Shown here in pieces: positions 37,561 to 50,860 of a stretch of DNA of 64,000 nucleotides. Every line of letters starts with the position of its first letter. Position 1 is the first letter of the stretch. The stretch lies in assembly GCF_019925205.1 (NCBI RefSeq), contig NC_083568.1, forward strand, positions 28,332,393 to 28,396,392, read 5' to 3'. Below the pieces are notes generated by a model. That model saw only the letters and a list, made by a program, of their open reading frames with translations, made no database searches and had not been told where the DNA came from. A program made the translations under genes and the position numbers. The DNA is from Metopolophium dirhodum. Taxonomy: Eukaryota > Arthropoda > Insecta > Hemiptera > Aphididae.

Positions 37561-39570
37561 GGGTCGTCTGATAATCATGATGGTTTCCATATTTTGCAGA
37601 TGTGAATTTTAATGACATACCTACGCGTATTCTTGTCCGTATTATACGTAGATACCCGTGGAAATGACTATACCGACACGTAACTATAAGGTTCGCTAAG
37701 ATTTCAAACGGCAGTCTACGAACGCCACTGCTAAAAAATGAAATAAAACTGTCTCAGTGCGATCGCAGTTTATAATATTATGTCCAAACTGGGAAACTGT
37801 TATTGTATTGACGTTCGCGTATCGAATACTTTTGTTTAATTGTATAATAACATGTATTATGTTTGATAATCAAGACGATAACTTTTTCCCCAGTACGGCG
37901 ACAAACGATAATATCATGTAAAGTAGCTTAGTCGGCCGTCTAAATGAGTACAGCAATTTCGCGGAGGCTGTGAAGTTATCTACGAATCGGTTGGGTCCAT
38001 GATGATACGATTTGACAGTCGCATACGACGCGAATGAAATCTAACGAATCATCGACAGTTTATTGCCATCGTTTTTTAGGGCACATGTACACTCAGGTAG
38101 GAGCTGTATTTAGGGGTGGGTGGAAAAGGGGGCTGTTTCTCCAGTGGCTGAATATTTGTTTTAAATATTTTCATTGAATCCACTCGTAACACCATTCACT
38201 ATTATTTCCTACAATTCATATAATTATTTATATTTATTGTTATAATCGTTACCACAGCTAATAATAATATAATTATTATCATCGACATTGACATAAATTC
38301 CTTAGGTACGTTTGAATAAAAAAAAACATAATCACCAAAAATGATCTGATTTCCACCATTTATTATTAACGTGAAAAATTTAATTAATTAATATCAATAT
38401 TTAATATAGTTAAAAAATGTTCCTAGTCACAACCCAAAAGAACATTTTCACTTAATATTTGAGTTCAATTTATAACAAATGTTGTTGTTTAAGACTATAA
38501 CTTTTTTCCGACTTATTTTAAAGTTTATTTTCGCTCTGAGTGGTGAGTTCCTTAATATGGCCCAATACTAAACATGATCCAGGACCCACTTTGCCGTTAA
38601 TACTGGCTATAATGTGATCAATACTTTGATGTGAATTACAATCAATGGTTTCTTATTAAGCGTCGATAATAATATGTCACATACATTATTTAAACTCATC
38701 CAGCAACCGTCGTAGTCCAATACTGTTCGCGGGTTTGTTGGTAATATATTATATTGTATAGAGCCTCTATTCGAGGAGAATAAAAACCAAAACATTTCGA
38801 ACCATAATGAGATTTCTAAACTATAGCAAAGACACAACCATATAATAACACATAAGGATATTATACCGTGTCTCTTTTCTTATTTCTTTCTTGCTCTCGA
38901 TTTCTTTTTTCTTTTTTTTTTTTATACACGAATTCGACTCTTTGTTTCGTTTCTCCATTTTCCCCCAAAAACTAATACCAATCCGTAGTTGGCCGATACG
39001 CCGAGAAAAATAAAATCCATTAAAAACTTTCGCAGTATAGTGTATGATTATAAACATAAATACATACTTTTTATTATTTCGTACGATCGCGGGTCTTGTG
39101 CGTTTCGACCGTCCCAAAGATAATGTAGATGTTATGATGCAGCTCGGGTGATCCATTTTACTGGCTATATACGATCATCATATTATTTTCTAATTCAGTT
39201 TTTTAGCGTTTGAATAAAATATGGACGATGTAGAGGACCAAAACTTACGAGAAGAGGGGGGGGGGAGTAGTTATTCACATGCACACATAAATACACACAT
39301 ATTTTTTCCAGGTCGCACTTAAACTTGAAACATGTGTTTTATACAACCAAATATTTATAAATGTATTCTACTTGAAAAATATTAGTGTTTGGTAAATAAT
39401 TACACATACATAATATATTTGTTTTAAATAAAACCATGTTATAAATAAACATAATATATCATTATTACAATATACAATAATCTAGTGTTTAACGTTGACA
39501 TACAAACATTATTTTTTTAATTATTCTTTTACAATCATTATTATTTATAAGGCGTTAAAAGAAATTTACG
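37561..39570. other. AT-rich non-coding DNA
   Basis: Nothing recognised. A T-rich tract lies at 38910-38924. The minus frames at 38607-38837 and 38821-39156 are low-complexity and unmatched. Confidence 0.5.
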
Positions 39571-39573
39571 TGG

Positions 39574-40070
39574 CAGTGTTGCATTTACAAATTCTTCTTT
39601 TTTTTCAAATCAAATTTAAAACACAATATAATTTATACCTTATATAGGTATATATTTTAGTTAATTTTTTAATTTTTTAACTTAACCAGTTAATTATCAC
39701 TGTCGTGCAGTTAAGTTAATTTTCTTTTCGTGTCATGCGTAATCAACTAGACAATACTGATTCGTTAACACTTTTTCAATTTTTGTAATTAATTTTCGAA
39801 TTATATTTTATAATAATCTAACTTTTTACACAATGTTAAACGTCTTGGTAAATGTTTGCGTATAACAAAATACTAGGGCAGTTTATAACTTAAAAATATT
39901 CCAACTTGAAAAAAACTTTTTTTTTAACTGAGGTAAGTTAATTTTATTTTCTATCTTAACTTTAAACTTATCTAGTTAATTGTTTTTTCGTTAACTTCTA
40001 ACTTAACTGAAGGCAATTTCATTAAATTAACTTAACTTGCCACAGTTAATTATTTTCATTAACATTCACA
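39574..40070. repeat. Irregular array of TTAACTTAACT-type motifs
   Basis: gttaatt, taacttaac and related words recur many times between 39656 and 40065, in both orientations, with irregular spacing. cagtgttgcatttac at 39574 resembles a hAT-type end. Clustered short motifs near an end are typical of the subterminal regions of hAT elements, but I could not locate a matching right end. Confidence 0.45.
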
Positions 40071-40098
40071 CGTTCGTCTAAAACCAAAAACCTATACT

Positions 40099-40279
40099 TC
40101 AGCATAGCCAGCGGAGCTAAGGGGAACTAAAGCCCTCCCTTCGCCCCATCGGTATATTGCATATAATTTAAAAAAAATTATTTGACAAAAAGTGTAAGTG
40201 AAGAAAAGTTTAATGGGTATTTTTTAGTGGGACATAGCCTCCCCCCTACTCCATAAAAAATTACTGAGTATGCCACTGT
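40099..40279. mobile_element. Candidate MITE of about 180 bp
   Basis: The left part has cagcatagccagcggagcta, followed by a purine-rich segment and later ccctccc. The right part (ccccctactccataaaaaat...gagtatgccactgta) inverts to CAGTGGCATACTC. The arms are related but degenerate. Elements with CAGTGGCATA/CAGTGGCGTA ends are common in aphid-like DNA. A partnerless relative lies near 32379. Confidence 0.35.
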
Positions 40280-42708
40280 ATTACACATAGTATTGTGCGC
40301 GTCCTGTCCTTGTTATTTGATTAAAAAACGACGAGTGGGTCAAAAACCACATAGAATATTAATCGTTTAACTCTAGTTTACGCTTTCGAATAAACAACGA
40401 GGACTCTAACTTATTGTTTTGACCGAGGTATAGAATTATTTTTAAACTCGACGTCGAATAATATTTTAGACCGTGGGCCCGAGCTATGGTTGTTACCGAC
40501 AATATCGAAAAACTGTAATAAGTAATCTTCGAAAGGAACTCTGATACGAACTATCTGAACACGAGCAGAAAACACTAAAGTTATACGCGAGTGTGTACGT
40601 TAAACCAGCCATGACGCCCTGTAATATTATACGAAAAACCGAAAATAGTGTTACGGTACCTATGTCATATTTTAAACAATACCTACATACTATTCGCAAC
40701 ATAAACAATTGAGTACGCACAACGTTTCTCGGCGGAAACGGGAAATTATTGAGCGAGAAGGTATCATTTCAAATTTGATTACCTCCGTACCGCAGTGTTG
40801 GTTGGTACATTAGGTATTATATTATACGAACTATATAGCAGGGAACAACGGAATTTGATACAGTTGATTTATGGATGGGAATGCTTAAAGAGATTATATT
40901 ATCAGGTCATATTTTGATATAAATTATCCACCGCTAAAGTTGTTGTATATAGTCTAATTACGTGTCGCCGTCCCAAAGCATCAAAATATATAAACTAACG
41001 AAACAACACACGCGATGATATTATACAAATTTGAATATGTTTTGTGAGTTGGTAGCTACCACCGCGTTAGTACACCAAGGTGTAATAATTACCCTTTGAA
41101 AATTCGAGTGATAATATTTTATCGCTGTCGAATTTACTAGGTATCTCGAAAACCACGGATTATCAATAGGTATAGGTAAAATAGTTATCAATTTGTATTT
41201 ATAGGGTACCGTCTTGTCGTCGAACACAGCCGATACAAATTAAATACCAAATTACATTTTTGTGATTCTCTAGTTGAACTCGAATAATCAGCATTTAATG
41301 ACGTCATCTCTTTCAAGCAATTTCTGTGTGAAAATAGAATAGACAATATAAAAATAATATAATAATATGTTTTCTACACGAGTGCAGTTAAATATTCATA
41401 CAAACCACAAACCAAACCAATGACTGTAACACGTTCTAATATAAAATATCAAATTCAATGAAATAGACCAATTTGTTGATACATAAATAATAAAAATCGA
41501 TACATTATTCACTTTCGAATATTCGGATATATATAATATTATTATGTATACCATATACGTTAACAGTTTTTGTATGAACCGTTCAACTGCCCCAAATCAA
41601 TTATTATTTTCGGTCTTTCGACCGTTTCATCTGACTCAATAATTGCAAGAGTTATTATTAATATTCATACATTTGTATAATGGTTCATTTTTAGGATTCC
41701 TCTGTGACGTCCTTTGCAGTTTAAATGAAAACTGGCATTTTTATTGTATTCCATATCCGACGCGGTGCTACGAGTACGAGCCCTCGAAAAATGGTTTTAA
41801 ATCATTTCGGTCAGTATATGGACTTCCGAAAAGGAAATTGTTTGTTATTAGATAGATTATGTTTGATTTTATGACCATTTCAAAAAAAAAATATATATAT
41901 TTATTATGTATTTGTCGACAGCTAGCGGAAATTTATTTATTAATGGAATTATTCAGCTTTTTCTTTATTAACGACTGAATTATGAGAGTAAAATTTTGTT
42001 TCAAGCTTTGACTGTACATTAAAGTCTAATATTTTTTTAAATATATTAATTCATCTATCTAAATAGTTATTACCTATTGATTTTAGGAACACATATTATT
42101 TTTCGTTTATATTTCGTTTCGTACAAAATTTAAAAAAATGTTACCAGTACTTTATATGGTTGTTTTTAATTATTTTAATACTTAAAATTTAGTTGTGCAC
42201 CGCCAACTAATATCGTATTTCGCAATTATTGAAATTATATCCTCCAAAAACTATATTTTGCATTTAACGTTACATAATATTTTTGTTTGTTTGTAACATA
42301 CGGAAAGGTTTTATGTTTGAATGACACCTGGTACTATAGTATCAAAGTAAAGACACTGACAATTTTTTTTTTAAAAAACCTACAAACATCAATAGGTTAC
42401 ATATTCAATATTTGAAAGTTTATTATTATTACGATATGACATATAAGATTCGTCGGGTCACTTTTTCTTTTATGATATCCGCCGTGACAATTCTTTTGGC
42501 TATATATTTTGTTTATCGAAAAATTATTCTATGAATGATATTATTATATTATAGTATGTGTAAATGATATAGGTGCGCAGTCGAATATTGCGTGGTGACT
42601 AAAAGCCAAGAGAAACAGACAAAATTTGAATAAAGGCGAGTTTTGAGTTGATAAAAAATAACGAAAAAAAAAAGTGATACGAGAGTGTTAAGGGATATAT
42701 TTTTTTTT
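40280..42708. other. Non-coding DNA, nothing recognised
   Basis: AT-rich. The plus frame 41643-41855 begins with TTG and is unmatched. The minus frames at 40493-40720 and 41021-41227 are unmatched. Confidence 0.5.
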
Positions 42709-42723
42709 GGGGGGGGGGGGGGG
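42709..42723. repeat. Poly-G run of 15 adjoining a poly-T run
   Basis: Fifteen uninterrupted G follow about nine T. It is the reverse-complement equivalent of the poly-C runs elsewhere in the window. Confidence 0.95.
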
Positions 42724-45700
42724 ATATTGCGTAGATATTACAGTTACTTACCGTCAAAATGTGTGTTTCCGGAGTATTGACTGTATTAATAATCCTTTGA
42801 TATTTTGATTTATTTAAAAAATCGAGATGCGATAAAACGTATAAATTCAAATTTACCCCATTCGATAAAATTTGTCGGAGCGTGGGGGTGGGGGTAAAGG
42901 TTTGATGACGAATAGAAAGGAAACGAAGTTATTATTTGGAAAGAACAGAAGTTCAATTGTGCATAGCATAAAATAATTAAAGCTAGACGTATTCTAGACA
43001 TACATATTTAAACGATTATTCCGATTACATAATAATATAATAATTGCCACCTACGGTATTGAGATTTTCGATAATATGACAACTTTAAAGGAGTTCGAAA
43101 ACCTCTAATACCTATTTCAAATTCAGATTATTTTTTTTTTGATTTCGAATTTCGATTCAGATTGTGGATCACCAAGATCCGTCATCGCAAAGGCGTTTTC
43201 CTCGTACAAAATTATAGTCCGGCTGACTGGAATTAAAAAAATAATTGAGCGTAATTGGTATATTCAAATATTATTTCAAACGTCGCAGATAGTAAACAAA
43301 AACACAATAGTCGAGCTGTACAAACAGTCATATTATTGTATAAGAGGCATCATTTAAAATCGTATACGATTCGTTCGTTTAATCATTAAATTTAATCGTT
43401 ATTCATTATCTTGCGTTTGTATGTTCCTGCGATGGTCCGAAACAACAGCATTTAATTCTCCGTTAGAATATGATGTTTGAAAACAAAAACTTTATTGCTA
43501 TTATACGAAGATGAGCGGACTAACAATATAAATAATACCTAATTTGAAATCTCAAAACAAATGTAGTTTATGCGATGACAATATAATAATAATAATATAG
43601 TTATTTCATCACGAGACTATATTGAAACGGCGTGCTATGTAAGTACCTTCAAGCCTGCCTATACATTGTTCCCCGCGAAAATTAAATCTTTATACCTCAC
43701 GACGTCATCGGTAGCCGTCGGTCGAAATATTCGTCTGGTAAGTACCTACCTATTGTTATGTCTCAAACCCGCGTACTACAATATAGTCGTATAATAATAG
43801 GTTTTCTAAATACTGTGCAAACAATATTATTATTATACTATGACGTATTACGTTTTGTGCAGTTTTAAATTTAATTACTTTTGACACAATTACTTACTGT
43901 AGCGTGGCGAAAGGGTTGCACGACAATGACGACGTCATACGGGCCGAGAGAAACGAGTGTCTATAATAATATTATTATTGTTATGGTTGTAGTGACAGCA
44001 CGTAAAAGCATAATCCGTCGGTTTATATTTTCTACTCTGAATATTTTATTTTTACCATGAACACTAGGTTTTAAAAAAAATTGAGCTCTTCAGAAGACTG
44101 CGTTTTTAGTGAGTGTAGGTATGAGTTTCAATTTTTAGTCGTGAACAACTGCAGACGAACTGTATACAATTTTTGTTGTCGACGTTTCTGTCACATTAAT
44201 CGGCACATCTCGCTGTTACTACATAATAATAACAAGTCTATGCTTACTCTGGACTTAAAAATTAAGTAAACAAACAACGATGTCGGCCAAATTGATATTT
44301 TTTCGTGGTGGGGGGAATGGGGTAATGGCTGATGTATTAAAATTAATTATTAATTCCGAAGATTAAAAATATAATTTATAGCTACCGTTTTATACCAATA
44401 TACATCCAAGTTATTATAAATGTTAAAAAAATAGGTCATAGGGGAAGTCATCTACAAGGTCCCAACTTTGGTACAACTACGACACTGACATATGTTTACG
44501 AATCGCAATATAACACAACACAATGACGTACAAAATAAATACTTTCTAAAATTTATAAAAACAAAACTGGAGAGTAAATTATACATTTTAAATCGCTTGT
44601 TGTATACGCATTGTTATGATACATATTATATTCAGTGATACGATCTTTAAACACTAGAAAATTAAATTTTAATTTAAGTCTTCTTAAGTACTTTATTCTT
44701 TGTATTATACTCAATTTCCTTTAGTTTACTTATTAAAAATGGTGGGTTTTGTCCAAAATAATAATATACAGTAATCCCTTTCAATCTCTCAAACTATGTA
44801 CTGTTAACTAAATTGTATTGCTTCCTTTATTCGTTTTTGTTTTTGCGATCCTTAAATTTAAATTTCTCCCGATCCGCATAAATATTTAACATATTATTCT
44901 TGAAATCAAATTCCAGCACACATGCGTGAGTATAAAATATTTAATACTATTATCTATTATTTATTATACCTACATACAGCTGTGTATTGATATTACGATA
45001 TTATGATGATACTCTATTTGAATAAGATCATAAAGATATATAGAAAAAGATACATACAAATCTCTTGTTTTCGAAAACCAAAACGACTGCAATATTATCG
45101 TAGTCGGTGTGCATTTACATAATACATAAATGCATAGTATATTTTTAAAAATAGAACCATCGACATTACGTCGAGAAAAAATACTATGGAAGAGGTATCC
45201 AAGACAAAACCAACCAAATATCGAACAGAGATCAAACGCGACCGTACACAATAATGCGCATCATATTATCTAATATAGGTAATAACAGAAAATATGATAT
45301 TTTGTAAAATTAAACAGAAATTTTTTTTTTTAAAGTATTATATCTCGTCCTGCATTTATCTGTTTCTGGGGTATCCGACGACAAAACTGTGTTTTACGAT
45401 TGGTTTTTTTTATGTGTGTATTATAACGGGAAACGTTCACAAATCGTATTTTAGTCGAGTTTCTCACTCTGCGCCATCCGTTCATATACGTTCAATATTC
45501 TGCGACGCGGACGTGTCACTTGAACTCGACTTGTTGTAGTAGTACCCGATCGTTAATTCAAACCCGAACCATCGATATCGCATATAAAATATATATTATA
45601 TATACGTACATATTATCATAGCCAATACAACTACAACACAAGTATGTCAACTGCAAACATAAAATTCGCATTGAATTATTTTATTCGGTGTCATAGGGCG

Positions 45701-46110
45701 TCGTTGTTTATCGCATCCTTCGCACGAAACGCCCAACCGAGCCGCCACCCCACTCGTGGAGCTCGTGTGTACCGTCGGTGTATATATTTATGTGTATAAT
45801 AGTAATAATTGTGTGTGCACAGTATTTCGCCGAATTTCCCTTACCACTGCAGTCGTAGTTTTGTAGACTGTTTAAACGTGTGATTTTCAAAAAGGACATA
45901 ATCGTGTCGATTTATCGGCTCGCGACGACCATTATTATAATGCGCGGGGACCCGGACGCGGGCATGGGCGGATAAATGTGAAACCGAATATTTCTGAGAA
46001 CGGAGTAACACCCTTGTCGAGTGCCCCCAACAAGGAGGGCTGGATAACCTTCCCCGAAACGTTTCATAAATCCGTCGTTTGCCGACACGTTCGGGTGAAT
46101 TATACTATAT
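42724..46110. other. Non-coding DNA, no gene recognised
   Basis: AT-rich up to about 45700, then more CpG-rich (45715-46130). CTG-GTAAGTACC at 43735-43746 is a donor-like site without a recognisable exon. Purine-rich GTGGGGGGAATGGGG occurs near 44311. Frames at 44970-45251 (minus) and 45294-45539 (plus) are unmatched. Confidence 0.5.
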
Positions 46111-46117
46111 TACAGTG

Positions 46118-46180
46118 CAGAGGTCGGGCAATAGGCGGCCCAAGGGCCTAAGCCGGTCAGCCGAAGGGAAGTAACTGGAC
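46118..46180. mobile_element. Possible hAT-type 5' end fragment
   Basis: cagaggtcgggcaataggcg at 46118, followed by gcccaagggcc, resembles the CAGAGGTCGGCAA...GGCC start seen in a widespread hAT group. No inverse end was found in the window, so it is a fragment or a chance match. Confidence 0.35.
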
Positions 46181-46520
46181 CGCCAAAAATATTTTTTCTA
46201 TTCTGGCTTTCCACTGCATATTATAACGGATAGGCATTTGATTTATTTTTATGATGTTTTTTGATGTATTTTGGCTCCACATAATATACATATTATGTGA
46301 AACTTCGTTCCCCAAAATTAAGTTTTTAAAGAAGAATTAATATCGTTCAAAATTTACATCTTGATTTCCATTATCCACCTGGTTCTCCAAGAGTAGGTAC
46401 CAACATTTATAAAACTGGATAATGTATACCTATTATATTATTAAATAATTTGCTTTAAACAGCTCAAACTGTATTTTAACGCGAAAATTAATAGATTAAT
46501 TATTATCAAGTGTATACGTG

Positions 46521-46605
46521 GTGAAGACCTAACCCGGGTCTATCCGGCAACTAACGACACCGGCCGAAGCTTTAGTGACTGAAGCCAACCATCGCGCCAC
46601 ACCCG
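46521..46605 (-). mobile_element. SINE-like head, related to the element at 12344-12546
   Basis: The minus strand from about 46602 reads tgtggcgcgatggttggctt (A-box-like) and about 50 bp later ttagttgccggatagacccg followed by ggtta (B-box-like). The segment ttNccggat...cccgggtt is shared with the copy at 12344-12546, so both belong to one family. Body and tail are not clearly delimited here. Confidence 0.45.
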
Positions 46606-46638
46606 ATCACTATTATAGCAATGCATTATTGAATTTTG

Positions 46639-48058
46639 CAGGGCTTGCAAACGTTATAATAACGTTATGATTATAACGTTATGTTTGATAAAAAACGATT
46701 GAAATTTGTAAACGTAATTATAACGAAAAACGATAAACATAAATAAATAAATAACACAAAACAAAACGTAACGTTTAACAAAATATATGTTATATCATTA
46801 AACAAAACATAACGCAAAACGGTATATATTGTATTCCATTAAACAAAATAATTAATTTCCAATTATTTAATAATACTTAGTATTATTCAATTATTTATTC
46901 GATCCAAGAATTAATTTTATCCCGTATCCGGCCTATCCGGGAGATCCCGTATTAGATTTATTTTAAAATTTAATAAGAAGGTATTAATAGAATAATTTAA
47001 TTACCAATAGCTAATAATAGTGATACTCTGATAATATTGTACTGTACTATCTGTACTACGGTCGGAATTTATACCATTCAAGTTATTCAACTATTGTGTT
47101 CGGTGATCATTGGTATTTATTTTGTTATTTGTGAATGTTCTATTTAATAATGGTAATATGGTAATAAGTATAATTTAGATAGTATAAATTATACTATGTT
47201 GTCTACACTCTATAGTATATTAGCTATGTACACACTTTTATATTGCCAATACATATTATTTAACTTTTAACAACATAAATTATAGATTCTGATTATTTTG
47301 TCAATTGTAGGAAGGTATAAAATAAATGTTGACAAAGTATGTCAAAACAATCAGAGTAAAATATGTTTGAAACATAGATTCCTGCTTAAATGATATTCTC
47401 AAGCCCAATATTGTAAAACTTACTAAATAATTTTAACATTTAAAAACCTAATAATACGTTCAAAATTTCAAAATAATGATCATGATTTTTTTTTTTTATA
47501 TTTATTATTTTATAATAAAGTCCTTAGAGCCTAGGCAATTTATTAAATTCAATAATACATTATCACTTATAACTTAAGATTAATTATCATCATACTGTTT
47601 TATCATTTATTTTGTTTCCATTTCTTTACGAACTATGTATATTTTAATTTAATCTGTATCACTGTACTCTATATTTTGTAAATAATATGTAATTGGGTTA
47701 TCTAACCCATTTAATTAAATAAATAAAATTACACAATACCTACTTAAAACTCAGAATAGGGAAATTATGTCCCCAAAAAAGGTCATAGTCATATACTTTT
47801 AAATTGCGGCCTGTGTACTTTTAAAACAGGTATCTAAATACTTTTAAAAATTAAATAACGATAAACGCAAAAATTGTATAACGTTTTAATTATGAATAAC
47901 GTTAAACGCAAAAATTGTATAACGTTTTAATTCTGAATAACGATAAACACAAAAGTTGAATAACGTTTAAATTTTGAATAACGATAAACTCAAAATTTGT
48001 ATAACGTTTTGATTGTAAATAACGTAAAACAATATTTTTTTTTCAAATGCAAGCCCTG
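46639..48058. mobile_element. Non-autonomous hAT-like transposon, 1420 bp, with perfect 8-bp target-site duplication
   Basis: The left end cagggcttgca (46639-46649) is the exact inverse of the right end tgcaagccctg (48048-48058), an 11-bp TIR with the CAGGG start typical of hAT elements. Both sides carry the same 8-bp direct repeat gaattttg (46631-46638 and 48059-48066), the size hAT transposases make. The interior is AT-rich with no transposase frame. Both subterminal regions are rich in AACGTTAT/AACGATAAAC motifs, and the right one forms a 41-bp array. Intact ends and an exact duplication suggest fairly recent insertion. Confidence 0.93.
47854..48035. repeat. 41-bp subterminal tandem array, about 4.5 copies
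   Basis: Units start with aataacg at 47854, 47895, 47936, 47977 and 48018, an exact 41-bp spacing. Each unit holds aataacgataaac, then caaaaattgtataacgtttt with point changes. The array sits 20-200 bp from the right end of the hAT-like element. Similar motifs (acgataaac, aacgtaacg) are scattered near its left end. Confidence 0.9.
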
Positions 48059-48066
48059 GAATTTTG

Positions 48067-50860
48067 TCGAAAATCATTTGATCAATTGTCGTTATTATGT
48101 CCCGTACACCTTACAAAGATAAAAGTGCTTTTGGTAGTCAACTGTTCTTGCTTACTAGCTATTATGTCTTAGTTAGTGGTTTTATTATTTTATACAAACT
48201 TAAAAATGAAAGAACTGTTTAAAAACATCAAAAAATATTGTTCTGTTTATACATTTGAGGGCCCACAATAATATTTTCTACCATTCAAGTGGGTTAAAAA
48301 AATCATTATCGATTCGACTCGAGAAAATAATATTATGGTGCACTCACTCTGCGTTATAATATTACATGTTAAACATGTTTATTATTTATTTGAATTATGT
48401 TTTTTTATTTTTTTTTAATTGCATTTTGTTTGCTAAATAAATTACTCCCAATATTATTATTGTTATCATTATTATTATTATTACATATTAAATATTTTCA
48501 TAATAACAGGCGCGGATAGCGTACGGGATCGTTTACCAACAAACTTGCAAATATTTTACTGCGGTCGGTCTGTAACAAAAATTTGCGGCGTGGGTGTATT
48601 ATAATAATATGTACCCCTCGTCGAGTAATACCCCTACACGACTGCACAGAACAATGCGAACAAAAGTCTTCCGACGCGATAGTGAGCGCACGTCGTATTT
48701 TTAATACGTCCGATGCAATATTTTTATCATCATTATTACTATTTTCTCATCACGCCATCTCCGTGTAATATTGTGTTCGTTTGCCCATCGCATCGTTTAC
48801 ACATAATACGCGCACACAACGAGATAGTAATGATATAAAATAAAAAAAAATATGCGGTGTACGCGTAATATAATAATATTATAATGGTGCGTGTACGTTA
48901 TTCGCGAGTGTGTGTGATTTTCTACACGCGATTCATGTCAATCCGGTCAGACCACAGTGTTGTAATAAACAAATATGTAGTTCTCACACGGAGATAATAT
49001 TATGTTACAATTCAGTGTGCATTATGCACCGAAGTGCGCAGCATAAACTGAAATAGTGCAGTGCGCACCGCGTTGTGCATTGTGCAGTTGATGTTGCATT
49101 CTGGTACAGCGGCCGACGAAATTATCGCGTTCGAAGGGTTGACCGGTTGCGCTCAAAATTACTTTTTCATATTATACCGATATTGCGCTCGAAACTTTGA
49201 AGAGGACGCTACGCCCACATGTGTTGACTCCGTCTTACAGAATACGTACAACACAGGAAAAATTGTTTTGAGCTGGTCCAATCCACTTCATAAACATATT
49301 ATTATACTGTGCAAGAATATTACATATTATATGTTATTGTATTTCCAAAAAAAATATTTAACCAATCACTTATTTGTAATCAATTGACAAATTTAAATCT
49401 CTTTTTGATTTTCAATCGTTTTAATACATAATATATATTGTAACTTACAGGAATACGTGATAAATAAAATATCTCAGATGTAAATTATATGTTATAAAAA
49501 AAAAAAAAAACAATCAGTACTACCACCAATATTGACCCCAAATATAAAGAGTGTAGAAGTTGGTGTACTGACCATAAGGTACACATTTTGTTTTCAAAAC
49601 AACCGATCCGTGATGCCCGTCACCACTCCCAAACGCGATCGCGCCATTACGCGTTGCTGTCATCGCCGCAGTCCTACAATTATTATTTATATTTTATTTA
49701 TTTAGAGCGACGGTCTCGTCAAAACAATAATTTCTCCCTCCTCCCCACCATACTCGACGTGTACGGCGTTATAATAACTGTACGGTGTACCCGTTTTTCG
49801 ACTTGATCCCCCTCACATCCGACGCACACCGCCCGCGCGGATGTATGTCCACGCGTAGTTTAGGTGTTCGCTTAAAATACGAGAAATTCGTATAATATTA
49901 TAACTTCAACTTTTCTCCAAAACACGCGGTTAATTCGTGCGAGTAGTTGTAAACTTGGTAATCCTCTGACGGGTTGGCGGTACATTACAACAAATATATA
50001 TATATTATTTATACGCATACGACGGGCGCGTTTATATTATTACGTACGAAATATTGTTATACATTCCGGTTAAGGTTATCTAGTTTTGTTTCTGTTTTGT
50101 TAAAAGTGCCGACCGTCGTCGTGCCGCAGAGGGGATTGTGGTAGGTACTTTTCTCTAGTTTTTTTCCTCGTAATTTACATCCGTCCGGCTGTCATCGTCC
50201 ATTCGCAATATTTGAATTTATCGTCGAGTAATGCTCCAAATTTATTGTTGTTTTTATTATTGAACCCGTTGAATCGTTGTCCACAATACGCGGTGGCAAG
50301 TAGATGCTAATCGATAATCAACTTTATCTTCACGGCCGACTAATATTAATTACCCGACAATAATAATAACCTTAAAACGCAGACCGTAATTTTATACGTG
50401 TACAATATTATTGTAAAAATAAAATAACAATTTGTAGCCACACGATGGTTGAGCTATAATGTGTCTTTTTGTAATACTATTATTTATACATTATTAAATT
50501 GGAATAGGCATTGTTTTGTCCTTCAAAATCGGTGGTTTACAGAAATTAAAATTTCACAAACGTTTGGGATGTTCGACATGCTTAACCGAAATAAACAACG
50601 ATGGGGTCATGATCGAATATTAATATGACATTATATTAAAAAAACAAAAACATTCATAATTTTATTATTATTATGTTTTCTAATGAAAAGTGAAATAATA
50701 ATTATAACAATATTATACAACCCGCACGAATATGGGTGTACCTATATTGCCTATACATCACGCCGTGTTAGTATTATACATAAAGTAGATAAAGTACATA
50801 AAGTATACATATAGTATTATTGCAAAAAGAAAATTGCCGCCGAGTTTTTCGATTTGTTCA
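48067..50860. other. Non-coding DNA, CpG-richer from about 48500, no gene recognised
   Basis: ATT-type repeats lie near 48455-48485. From 48490 CpG rises. The frame 49061-49387 is open for 108 codons but begins with GTG. It has an internal ATG near 49091 and a peptide with AADEIIAFEGLTGCAQN; I recognise no family. The frames 48583-48768 and 49588-49806 are unmatched. Confidence 0.4.

Noticed and set aside
47854..48035. CRISPR-like regular array
   Set aside because: Units are contiguous 41-bp tandem repeats without unique spacers, inside a eukaryotic hAT-like element.
49061..49387. 108-codon plus frame in a CpG-richer block
   Set aside because: It starts with GTG and becomes hydrophobic and AT-driven after about 70 codons, and no family is recognised. 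Kept only as a note in the regional entry.
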